Source: Linnemannia hyalina
Lineage: Eukaryota; Mortierellomycota; Mortierellomycetes; Mortierellales; Mortierellaceae
Reading direction: 5' to 3'
Length of the DNA: 64,000 nucleotides
Assembly (NCBI GenBank): GCA_019671135.1
Contig: JAHRHY010000016.1
Coordinates: 492,501-556,500, forward strand
Below are positions 10,455-21,300 of the stretch, one piece after another. Numbering within the stretch: the first letter of the stretch is position 1; each line of letters starts with the position of its first letter. Made by a program: the position numbers and the translations under genes. The notes under the pieces are model-generated. The model was not told where the DNA came from, searched no databases, and saw nothing but the letters and a program-made list of their open reading frames with translations.

Positions 10455-11517
10455 AGAGCTGAAGAGGAGATTCTCGATGATGTGCAGGGAGAGCTGGTCG
10501 AAAAGTCGGTGGTTATCAAGAAAGCGGTTGTGGGTAAGAATCTGACGGTTGTAGTTGAGAGGAAGGCGGCCGTAGTTGAGAAGTCGGTCGACCAGAAGAA
10601 GGCGATCGAGCCCCCACGCGCCCAATCCCAGACTGTCAAGAAGGTCCGGTTCGAGGAGTTCAGCAAGATTATCCCGTCCGAGAACCCTGACAGAAGCCGA
10701 GGACAAGACGGACGCCGTCAAGAAAGTGAACATTGAGACAACCCCACTCAAGAAGCCCGAAACCGAGGCCACCGCCTCAAAGAACGTTGATCCCGCAAGG
10801 ATCCCTCACGCCTCGTCCGAGATGAGCGTCAAGATATCCGAGCCCAAATAGGCTAAAACGGTTGAGCCCAAGAGTCCACGGATGGTGTCGTCAAAGCAGA
10901 AATTCCCGGTTGAGGTCGTTGAGCTCAAGAAGAACGCCGTTGTCAAGAAACCCTCTCCTTTGAAGACCGATCCCATTGTGGTCGCGGTAGAATCCGAGGA
11001 TGTCGAGGTAGCGAAGGGTTCCAAGGCCAAGAAGTTCGTTGTCAAGAAGGCGGCGACAGAGATATCCATTACCAAGCGGGTCGAAAGTGAGACAACCGCA
11101 CCCAAGAAGGCCAAGTCTGAGGATGTCGAAGTGGTGAAGGATCTCAAGGTCAAGAGGGTACTGGCCAAGAAGCCCAACACGTCTGAGCTAAAGTCAATCA
11201 AGAAGGTCCAAGTCGAGCGCGTTGAGACGGCCGATGTTGTCAAGACGAAGACAATCAAGATTGCCAAGGACAAGAAGAAGATGGCCACCAGCGCGACCTC
11301 GACTGTGGTGTTATCGACACCAGAGAGAACTGACAATTCACGCAAGCAAGGACATCATCCACCGCCACCATTTGCACAGCTCCTTCTGCAACGACCCCAG
11401 GAAAGCCAAAAGAGACCGCAGGATATATAAGATCATTTGAACCGCTCGACCAAAAGGCGCCTCCAATACAAGTTCTCTGCTCCTGGCTTCAGAGGCTACG
11501 GCGACGTTTAATCGCGT
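10455..11517 (+). pseudogene. Decayed lysine-rich repeat protein
   Basis: Plus-strand codons (AAG AAG, GTC AAG, GAG) spell a lysine/valine/glutamate-rich repeat protein, with recurring units such as VVIKKAVVGK, AVVKKPSP and KSIKKVQVERVE. The reading is broken several times: one frame runs from about 10455 to 10690, then a second frame continues (TDAVKKVNIETTPLKK). That second frame has an in-frame TAG at 10849-10851 and resumes to about 11330. A third frame takes over (SSFCNDPRKAKRDRRIYKII) and a fourth finishes near 11511 (LNRSTKRRLQYKFSAPGFRG). At least three frame changes and one stop make a functional product unlikely. Undetected introns could explain some joins but not all. Original function unknown; composition resembles nuclear or nucleolar basic proteins. 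Confidence 0.45.
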
Positions 11518-13261
11518 CTCGCGCGGTACACGTCGAGTGGCAGAAGGATTGGTGTTAACCTTTTCTTCTTCGTTTTGCCTATTCTTTTTTTTTCCAACTT
11601 TCTTTCAATGAGCTCAGTTCTCTCTCTTTCTCTTTCTCTTTCTTTTTTTTTTCTTTTGGTATAGACACCATCTTCGTACCATATGTTCTTTCCCCCTTCT
11701 GCACCTCTTTAGCTGTGCCATCACCTTTTTTTTTGCTTTTGTTCCCCCACCCTCTTTTCTACCGTTGATCAATTTGACCATTTTTGTGTTTGTTTTTTTC
11801 ACCTCCTTGACTGTTTCTTTTTTTCTGCTGGCCAGATACAAGAGCACAGCCTCCTCCCCACAAGAAAAACAACTAAACGTCGAATAAGGAACAATGCCAA
11901 GAAACGAAACTAGCTAAAGATGAACCACAACTTTATGATGTCAGTCTTCCTGCCAATCCAATGTCCGCTCGAAGCATTCCTTCTTTCCCCCGTTCAAGGA
12001 TTGAAACAACAAATAAAAAAAAAACAAAAGTGTGGGAGAGACAGCGGGGGCACGGACTGTGCGACAAACGAATGGTACATGATCGCTGCAATGGTGGGAT
12101 AAGGATGAACATATTTTTGGTACAAGTGGGGGAGGGCAGAAATGCGAATAAGGACGGCTGTAATGGGACCATGAAAACAAACAAGAGTGTTGTATACATG
12201 CACATGTTGGTTCACAGAAACACTAGTATTGATGCTATGATTGAGGGAAACCACGCTGATCAAGGATGGATATGGCAAACAACACATGGATGTAGATCCG
12301 GAAGTAAAAATGAAAAAAGAATGGATCCTCCAGGGGTTTAGGTTCCAACAGTCCAGGAACCATCACAAACAGGGAAGGGTATTAATATACATTCATGACG
12401 AGTCTAGGCTGTATGGTGGTGGTGATCTGTGTATGAGTAAGTACATGGTGCGGGAAAGCAATTATTGTGTGGACCATTGAACGAATAGAAAGAACAGGAG
12501 AAGCAAAAACAAAAAACGATCGACCAAACGATGATGATTTCTGGGACAGACGTGTTCAAAATGCATTTGACTCTTGTGTCTTGGTCGTTGCTTGTGGTTG
12601 TCGGCACGCCAAAAGAACAAAAGTCGACAACTACGCGGCCTGAGGTCTCTTTTCACCTCTTTGACCGGAATGTGTATCCGAGTGTAGGGGTAGGAGTATG
12701 TCTTTGTGTGTCGATGGACTGCAATTGATGGCAGTCAGGTAATTCTTGCCTATCGTACCTCAATGGTCAGAAACAAAAGAGCAAGGAAACAAGAAAGCAA
12801 GAAAACAAGGTGTAAGGTACAGGGACGAAGGAAACAGGCAAGAGGTGTGGGTGACTGCTTCCTCGACCTGTCGACTTTAAATTAAAGGTTTTTGCCGCAC
12901 ATCCACACAGGCAGAAGCAGGCGCCATATCGCAAAAAAAGGAAGGGGTGCCGCTAATCAGCAGAGAATAATGAGAATCTCGATTCGACTGATTGATTGGC
13001 TTGGCTTGGTTCTCTCTCCTCTGTATTTCCCCTCCTTTTTGTTTCCCTCTCTTTTTTTTTTTTCTTTTCTTTTCTTGTCTTTCTTGTCTTCTCTTCATGT
13101 TCTTTTCTTCTTTTTCTTTCCCTTTTAAGTTTTCTTCTCTCTCTTGGCGATCATCTCTCATTTAACAACCAACAAATGTAATAAATACTAGCTCCCCTCT
13201 CTTCTCTTGTCCTCTTCTCTTTCTCTTCTCTTTCCTCCACAACAACAAGCAAATATACCCC
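11518..13261. other. Gene-free stretch
   Basis: No supported gene. Poly-T runs and TTTCTC tracts (11580-11840) are followed by A/G-rich sequence with scattered short open frames of no coding character. The last 250 bp are pyrimidine-rich and serve as leader and promoter of the gene starting at 13262. Confidence 0.55.
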
Positions 13262-14456
13262 ATGACGATATCCCAAATCATTGCAGAGGCAATGTTCAAA
13301 CCCTCCAACTCCTCCCCTCCCAAAAAACCTGCCCCCCAATCCCGCCAACAACAGCTCCAACAGCAACAATACCCTCGGTCAAGTAAAATCTGCTGCCTCA
13401 GCCTCCACGATACCAACAAGATCCGCCTCATCAACGCACCCCTATCCCTCATCAGCCCACTTCGCCTGGCCATCTTTGAGACCTGGAACCAACCCATCCA
13501 ACAGGAAACCAGCCTACCCCAATGCGGCGGACACGAGTTCAAGCTCAAGGGGAAACCATGGGGCCCCCCTGGGAAAAATGGACCACTCTTGGACTCTACA
13601 AACTTGATCCTTGCCATGTTAATGGTGCTAGAGATAAGGGGGTGGTCATTGATCATGGCGTCGAATGTGAGTCACCTCAGAGATGAAAAGGACTCGTTGT
13701 TCTTTGAATGGGTGGGACTGAAGGGTTTGTTGTCGTCGCAGGAGAGAGATCTGGACGAACTGACACTTGTCGACCCTTCTGAACACCAGATCGATGACAG
13801 GGGAAAGGAGGCGAAAGGAAAGTGGGACAAAGATGTAGAAGGGGATGTTGAGTTATTTACGGTAGAGTTACTCGGGTATGATATGATCCGGGTGACCGGG
13901 GCACCTGTTACTGTTCTCACAGCTGTTCGCCTTGCTATCCTCAGACACTGGACACAAGGGTAAGTTTATTCGTTTCTAGAGTTTATATTTGCGCTTGTAT
14001 ACATACGGCAGAAGCAAAAAACAAAATGATGTTCCCATGTTGCTAACCTTTTATTTATACTCCGTCTCTACCTTCCTTCCATTTAGAATTGAGAAGGAGG
14101 ATGCAAAGAAAGGCGCGTACGAGTTCAAGATGGAAGGATTCCCATTTCGGACATGGGGGTCTGAGACTAGCATTGAGAGGTTGATGATGTTGATCCAGGC
14201 ACTAGAGAATATGCGGCTGCATGGGTTCGAGCTATGTAGTTTGATGGATTTGGATGTTGTCGGCAAGGGAAAGCAGGAGAAGCCTGAGAAGCAGCAGAAG
14301 AAGGGGAGGAATGACGGGAGAGATAAGCAGATACTTGATTCCTGGGTTCTCCGACGTGGTAACAGTGGTCGGCGGAAAGATGAGCTTAGGCAGAGCAGAC
14401 TGGGGGGCGATAGTCGTGGAGAGGACGAGCGGGATGGATGGGTTGTCCGGCTGTAG
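13262..14456 (+). CDS. Duplicated-domain family protein 1
   Basis: 355 codons in two exons: 13262-13959 (donor GG|GTAAGT) and 14087-14456 (acceptor TTTAG). Function unknown. After a Ser/Pro/Gln-rich N-terminus, domain copy 1 begins SKICCLSLHDTNKIRLINAP and runs through FETWNQPIQQE, HEFKLKGKPW and IRGWSLIMAS to DSLFFEW. A charged linker follows. Domain copy 2 begins VELFTVELLGYDMIRVTGAP, and runs through LAILRHWTQGI, YEFKMEGFPF and GFELCSLMDLD to DSWVLRR, ending in a basic, charged tail. Both halves share the pattern D-x-[IL]-R-[LV]-I, A-I-x-x-x-W, EFK-x-x-G-x-P and a closing S-[LW]-[FV]-[FL]. The intron interrupts the Gly codon just after the second W-x-x-G in phase 2, as in the other three members in this window. 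Tandem neighbour of the gene at 15001 and clearly its paralogue. Confidence 0.85.
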
Positions 14457-15000
14457 TCGTCTAGGAAATAAATATTTAGTCGTCCAATTACACGTTTTTT
14501 GAATGTACAGTACAGTACTTATGAGATATTGCGCAATACCCCCCAAGGTCTAGGTCTAGGCGTAGGGAGTTTGAGGGAAAGTTCGATTGGATACGAGTGA
14601 GGGTGTCTAGTTGTGTTGCTGTACAGTAACGCGCGTCTCTTTTGGTTGCTCTGTTGTGGATGCGGACATATTTCTTGGCATTCAACTCCAGTCGACTTTT
14701 GCAATGCACATGTTCAGTTGTCTCTCTCCCCTTCAGCTCTCTCTTTTCCGCGTCGGACAATTCTTTTTGTTGGTGTTCGACTTTGGCCTATAATTTCCTT
14801 TTCCGGCGTAATTGGCCCATCGGCTGTTGCTGCTCAGCCATTCATCTATCAGCCTCCACAGAAAGAAAGAAAAATACAAATACCGAGCCTTCTTCCTCGA
14901 AAAATTACAGACAACTACCAACAACGACGACAACAGCAAACAACACCGAGAACTACAATACTCAATTGAAAAAAAAAATACAACAACCAACAAAAACACC
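14457..15000. other. Intergenic region between tandem paralogues
   Basis: Non-coding. Contains the 3' end of the upstream gene (AATAAATATTT shortly after the stop) and the leader of the next gene, which becomes A/C-rich with ACAACA runs directly before the ATG at 15001. Confidence 0.6.
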
Positions 15001-16051
15001 ATGTCTTCCTACAACGAGAAACTCCCCGCTTATACCTCAGAACCCTTCACGCCGCCTGCATTCATCCGCCCAAAGACAAGCAAGATCTGCTGCATCACCC
15101 TTCGCGACGCCGACAGACTCCTACTCATCAACACACCGATGCAAGTTATCCGCTCCATCCGGCTCTCGATCCTAGAGTCCTGGTACAAGCCCATCCAGTC
15201 CGAGGGCACGTACTATGGCGGCTACGAGTTCAAGGTCAAGGGTAACCCCTGGAGAGGGTTCCGCGAAGAGACGGTCCATTCCCGGAAGCTAGTCCTGGGG
15301 ATCTTGAGGCGGATGGCGTTTTTGGGCTGGAAGTTGATCCAGGCTTCAGATGTTACCAAGAGTCGATGTGAGATGGATTCATTGTTCTTTGAGTTCAACG
15401 GCGATGAAGGAGAGGAAGGGGAGGGTGAGGATGTCGAGAGGGAGGGAGAGATTGTGGATGGAGAGAGAAGAGGGATCAAGTTGGAGGTTGGCCAGGATAC
15501 TGGTGTGCAGATGTTTGCGTTGAGCTTTGAGTGGTGGGACCGCCTTCGCGTCATCGAGGGTTCGCCTGAGAACATTGCTGCCATCAAGGATGCTCTTCAG
15601 ACTGTCTGGACCAAAGGGTACACCATCTTCTCCACTTTTCACACCATGGGCAAACATAAATGTTGAATGCTTCCTTGTTCACGCTTCTTAACGACCCAAC
15701 AACCCCTCCCTCTTTTTTTTTGTCACCCCTATTAGAATCCAATTGGAGAAGGACTATGCGGGTTCGTACGAGTTCAAGTTGGGGGGATCGCCATTCAACC
15801 CCTGGAAGTGGGACTCGATCGAGGCGAGGATGATGTTTATCCAGATCCTGGCCAACCTCAAGTCGCAGGGGTTCTCGCTCTATGCGTCGATTGACATTAG
15901 CCCCAACCAGCAAGACGAGAAGATTGAGTCGTGGTTTTTTAAGCGAGACAACAACCAGAAGGTCAAGGAGGAGGGAACCGAGAAGCAAGCAGCATGTCAA
16001 TTTACCCGTGGGGGTGATGACAAGAAGAATGGTGTCCTTGTCGACTTTTGA
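15001..16051 (+). CDS. Duplicated-domain family protein 2
   Basis: 310 codons in two exons: 15001-15617 (donor GG|GTACAC) and 15736-16051 (acceptor ATTAG). Function unknown. Copy 1 of the domain (about residues 25-130) contains SKICCITLRDADRLLLINTP, ILESWYKPIQSE, GGYEFKVKGNPW, RMAFLGWKLIQASDVTKS and DSLFFEF. A Glu/Gly-rich linker follows. Copy 2 (about 165-285) contains MFALSFEWWDRLRVIEGSP, TVWTKGIQLEKDYAGSYEFK, GSPFNPW, NLKSQGFSLYASIDIS and ESWFFKRD. The two halves align along their length, so the gene arose by internal duplication. The intron lies in the Gly codon of copy 2, phase 2, matching its paralogues; copy 1 has no intron at the equivalent place. No signal peptide or membrane segment. 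Convergent with the GST gene, 193 bp away. Confidence 0.87.
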
Positions 16052-16244
16052 ATTCCTTTGTTTTGAATGAAAAGGAGACACAATAGCATTTTCCAATTGA
16101 CATTTGTATTACCAACGAATAAACAACAACAACATGAACATAGCGATCATACAGTATTCATGCAACATTCGTGCAGGGAAGGCACTAAAGAGTTTATTTT
16201 CCAGAGAGAACACGACCACCCTACACCACTGTCAATAAAGGCCT

Positions 16245-17135
16245 TTAAGGTTCGATCATGCTAAAAGGGTGATAGGCATCATACTGGCCCTTCCAAGCAT
16301 CCAATCCCTTCATAGTCCCCTCTAACTTCTTCAGAGGACTATCGACATCAAACTTCACACCCATCCCTTCCAGGACCCTGATCCAGTTCAACAACACAAG
16401 GTCGGGGTACGACAAACTATTTCCAAAGTAGTATCCATTGTTCCCGTTCTTGTTGAGCCAGCGCTCATGCGTAGCAATGAACTGAGGTAAGGTCTTGGTC
16501 ATGAATTCCGAGGTCGGGTCGGCGATGACCTGTTGAATGGGCGTGGTGCTGCTGAAACAAGGGGCGTAGAGTTCCAAATAAATGTTGAGGGCGACCGATT
16601 TACGGACAGCGGCTTCCTGCGGGGTTGTTCCGAGGAGACCAAACTTTTCGGCCAGGTATTGCTACGACAAAAGAGAAAAAAAAAGGAGGGGATCGTTAGG
16701 AGATGAGATAATGAATGAATGAATTGTGTAGGAGACTACAAGGTAGTAGGTCCGTTAAAGGAGGGAGGATAGTACCTCGATAGCAAGGGTCTCGCCCAGT
16801 TCAAAGGTCGATCCGTCAGGCAAGGTCTCGATCAGCACGGGGACATGGCCAAAGGGGTAAAGGGAGCGGTCGTTCGCAACAGAGTCCAGGGTAACAAACT
16901 CGTTTGTGTACTCTTGTCCTGCAAGGTGAAGCAACGCTCGAACGATGCCTATGTTTTCAAAAAAGAGAGAACGATAAGTATATATGGTTGATTGAAACAA
17001 GGTTCACGGATGGCCAAGGGGTTTTGATATGTGCGCTCGTGTTTCTTTATAGTATTTACCAGCACGGCCCATGAGGTTCATGTACTTGACGACAAAGATC
17101 GACTTGGCAGTGGTGGACGTGTTATGAGCAGTCAT
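16245..17135 (-). CDS. Glutathione S-transferase family protein
   Basis: 221 codons in three exons: 17135-17060, 16948-16776 and 16661-16245. The N-terminal thioredoxin-like domain has KYMNLMGRAGIVRALLHLAG, resembling the sigma/mu-class pattern in which the Tyr of YxNLxGRAE activates glutathione. PFGHVPVL supplies the cis-proline motif, and ELGETLAIEQYLAEKFGLLG stands where the glutathione-binding E/Q-S loop normally lies, here with GET. The alpha-helical C-terminal domain contains NKNGNNGYYFGNSLSYPDLV, the usual N-capping-box region. Length is typical of cytosolic GSTs. Predicted to conjugate glutathione to electrophiles or to reduce peroxides; substrate unknown. Introns begin GTAAAT and GTACTA and end ATAG and GTAG, and phases close. 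Confidence 0.9.
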
Positions 17136-17832
17136 TTTTTGAGTTAGGAGGGGAAGTGGGGGGTGTGTGTTGAAAAAAAGAGAAAAGAATGAAGGGAGAG
17201 TATTTATGCGAGATCAAAGGAGGAAGTAAAGTGAAGGTCCATGCACCGTGAATGACTTTTGGTGGGGAGGAAGGTCAATTGGTGCTGTCTGTGTATTATG
17301 CGGTCAGCCAATGGACATGGTGGCAATTTTTGACAAACAAAACAAACAAGCAAGTCTTCACCAGACAGGGGCGTGAATGATGTCTTTTCAGACGGGGCAT
17401 GGAGCTGCGCACCACGCGGCGTCTCTTGGATGAGAGTGCACAGTAAGGAGTAGGCAGGTAGGGAGAGGAAGAAGACAGGCCGCAAGCGAGGCAAACAACG
17501 GATCGGCGTCATTCTTGGGTAGTAAGATGACCACAGGTAGGTAGGGAGTGATAGGTGGACGCGAAGAGAAAGACGTGCAATTGAGCATTCTCGGAGTGGT
17601 AGGAAGGACGGATGTGTGCGCCTGTCCTCGGTAGAAAAAAGAAAGAAGAGAAGAAAAGAAGGAATAGAGCGTACACCCAGTCCAGTAGTAGCGTTTCAGC
17701 CCAGGCTAATCTTTCATTTTTGTCGAGTCGACACCGCCCCTTGTTTCTGTGCGTGAGTGCGTGTGCGTCCCTTTTCTGTTCAAACTCATACTGCAGTGCA
17801 CACCCTCTTCTTGCTTCCCCTGTCTCTCTTTC

Positions 17833-17863
<31 letters not shown>

Positions 17864-18396
17864 CTCCCTATCCATCTCCTTCTCCCATCATCATCTCTCT
17901 CCTTCTCTCCCTCCTTCCCCACTTCCACTTCCACTTCCTCCTCTTCCTCTTTCTTCTTCAATCCCTCTCAGCCACACACTAATCCTTCCCTTCATCCCTC
18001 GACACCCACACTCTCATACACTCACTCTCACACAGACAAACAGACTCGGCGCATACAGAGTACACAGGGCACACGCAAGACAAAAAACCCAAAGGATCAA
18101 CCTACCATCCTCCTCCTCTACTGCTCTACTGCCAACGCTGTCCACTCTTCCCGTCTTTGGATCGTGTCCTCCCTCCAAGCCAGCATCTCTCTTTCTTTCT
18201 CTCGCCCCTTTACATCTCCTGCCCGCTCCCATCACTGACAGCTGACCCATGGACCACGCTCTCCCTCGGTAGTTGATTCGATCAAACGACACCCTTCCCG
18301 CCCACCCGATCGACCTACTATCATCACCAGAACATACCCTAGTCATCTCACACACAAGGGCACAAGGACGTATCAACACCACCTCCAAAACCGCCA
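17136..18396. other. Divergent promoter region, GST and MED12
   Basis: Non-coding. The two flanking genes are transcribed away from this 1.26-kb interval. It contains a (CTTTCT)n-type pyrimidine tract at about 17825-17875 and C/A-rich leader sequence just before the MED12 start. Long open frames here are low-complexity and not supported. Confidence 0.55.
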
Positions 18397-21300
18397 ATGT
18401 CCAAGTTCCCAGGTAAGCCATGCGCGAAAGACAGATCGTTCCATGCAAATGATTCGAATCCATTAACGCGGCTCACGCAAACCTTGCCTATTCTTTGACG
18501 GACTATCGTTAACAATTGTCTATACTTCTTGTGCAACAAAAACGATAGGCCATACAAACCACCCACGCGGTTCTTTTCCGCAATACCCACAAGGATCAGG
18601 ACCGGGACAGGGACAAGGAGGTCAGGGCGGACCAATTAACAGCGGACTCGGACAAGGCCCACCCATGCCTGGTCGGATGGGCTTCAATACTGGTCGCGTC
18701 ACAGGTCCACCACCAATGGGGTATCACACTGGAAACCAAGGCCAAGGAGGCTATCCTGGGGCCTTTACTACGTCCTCAGGAATGCCATACAACAACAATA
18801 TGGGCAACAACAACATGAACATGAACAATAACAACAACCTCAACGCCGGCAGCAATTCGCAGATGCCCTACGGACACGCATCCCAGGTCTCGACACCAAC
18901 CCACTCACCCTATGCGTCCTCACCATCGTCATCGGCACATCTAAATTCGAGCAAAAGCCACTCGTCGCTGCCCTTGCGGCGGTATATTTTACTACCACCT
19001 CCAAGGAAGCGCAAACTGCACAAGACCAGCGATCTGGGTATAGCTGCGATGGACTATTTGGGAGATGACATATGCGCGCTACGACTCGATGGAGTGAAAA
19101 CTACGCTTAGTCCGTTCCTGGAGATCATCACTAACATGGTGTCCTCTATTCATCTTTTGCGATTGATATACCATAGGATTTCCTGGGGTGTTTCCACAAA
19201 AAACAGGCCAGGACGAGGATCAGATGACTCACAGCAACGTGAAAACGGGCTACATCGACAAAGGCATTATCCAGGTAACCAACTGTCCCCCCGCCTGGCA
19301 ATGAGGTATTAACTGTCAACAAGAAGGATCAGTGTTATAATACGTCATCAACTCATACCTACAAAATCTTTAGAACGAGACAGTATCGGCTCAAGGAATA
19401 TTGGCAGACAGACTTCAGGACCCAAAGAAGCAGCACGATCTTGGGGCCTTCATGGTCCAGGTGTTGAAAAAGAGGCAAGAGTCGAGCAAGATCACCGGGT
19501 AAGGAGACCATTTTCAATTCGCAATGATCAAGTGTTCTAGTGCATGATAGCAGGAACGAAAGAACAGGAATATGAATATGGAAGCTGACCAGTAATACTG
19601 ATTCTATTTGGCAATGGTCAGACCAAGCACGTTCAGACCACCAAACCGCGCTACGTTGAACGATCAAAAGAAGGAACAGTGGCTATCGGATCTGTCAGGA
19701 ACGACACCTCTGCGACGGCTCTCAAAAAGTGTACCTCACGGATTCAAAACAGAAAAACTACTGGAGGCCTTGGCCCAACGACAAGTACCCTTGTTGCGTG
19801 CCACCTGGTACATCAAGATCGTGGCACTGAGTGAGATGCAGGCTCAGCGGAATCGCCCGTCAGTAGCACAGAGCCAGTACTCCACCGATTGGACAGCGAT
19901 CGTCAGCATGTTTCTCAAAAAGCAGCTCTTGGAAATCAACCCTCATTCGACCTCAAAACCAGCACCTACGGCACTGAACGCATCCAGCGGCTCCCAGAAC
20001 ATCAAACCATGGACAAGCGAGGAGGCCAAGGAGAGATGGGAAGCCAAGTGGCGGTACTCGGTCATGCTTACAAAGTGGCAGTACAACGAAGGATTGCTGG
20101 ATCATCGGCACTTTCTCCGAGCGACAGTGGAGCAACTCTCCGGTCTTTGCTTTGAGCAAATTGCCTTGTTGCTGAGTTTGATTGCCATGTTCTTGTCAGA
20201 GTATGCGCGGTCCAGACTACTCATGCGCCTCTTGATCGAAGGCCTTCTCAATTCCCTTCAGCAGGTATGTCTCTCCTAATTATGAACCTGTTTTTCTCAG
20301 AACCGCGAGCATCCCATACAGCACTTGTGACTAATACACGTCCGTTTGATTTTACTGCGTTCAGGTTCAGCGGCATCCTACCTACAACCAGACGTTATTC
20401 CGGTACTCGTATCTTGAGCTGGAACTCAAGAGGATGCTTCAAGTGAGTTTCAATTGTCTATTATTAGGCCGGGAAGTGCAAGCGGGAGTTGTTTCCTGGC
20501 ACTTTTTACTGACGACCGACTTTAAATCATCATTTATATGTTTTCAATAGTCCATTTTCTTATCGACACCGGACATGTTTGTGATACCAAAAGCATGGAC
20601 AACGCACCCGACCTTGCTGCAGCAGGTTCTCCTCGAAGACATCCAATCCAGCCCGCACAAGCCAGCATCGTTCCCTAATGTTGGCTCAGTTCTGGAAAGT
20701 CATTACAACATGATTCAGGCGCGAGTCCGCGTATTCACCCACCTCAACTCGACTGGCATCGAACCAAAGATGAAGAGCTCGCGGATAGGGGGGAACGTCG
20801 AGGTACTGCATTTTGCGGAGCAAATTCTATTGTGCGCAATTTAACGGCGAAACTCTATTTAGGTAAAATGGTTCACTAACATCGCTTGTATATTTCGTGG
20901 AATAGATACTGGACAAAGTTGGTCCATTTTCGGATCTGGATGAGGTGGCGCACGAGTACTTCGCGGACCTTATGGACGAGGACAACGGATCGTCATTACC
21001 AACATCGCCATCTAAGTCTGTCTTTTCGCCCCGATCCTCGTCCCCATTTGCAGCACCAGCAGGAACATCTGCGGCGTCTGCATTCCACCACCAAGATCTG
21101 GCATGGAAGGCTCGCGTCAACACGCTGTGCGAGTGGGCGATCACCAACTCTCGTTATGGCCATCATCGGATCTTTCTTGTAGGAACACTGCTCAGATTGT
21201 GGCGAGATAGCCCAAGCCTTGCGGTCCATCTCAGCCCGCTTGAGAAAGCATCTCGGTTACAGTCCGCTCTAATCGAGTTTCTGGACTCTTTCAATGGCAC

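Noticed and set aside
10806..11345. 179-codon minus-strand frame rich in Leu/Phe/Ser/Thr resembling a membrane protein
   Set aside because: Antisense shadow of the lysine-rich plus-strand sequence; codon bias favours the plus strand.
17612..18245. 208- and 162-codon frames upstream of MED12
   Set aside because: Serine/proline/leucine text produced by CT-rich tracts, no conserved motif, and located in the promoter region.
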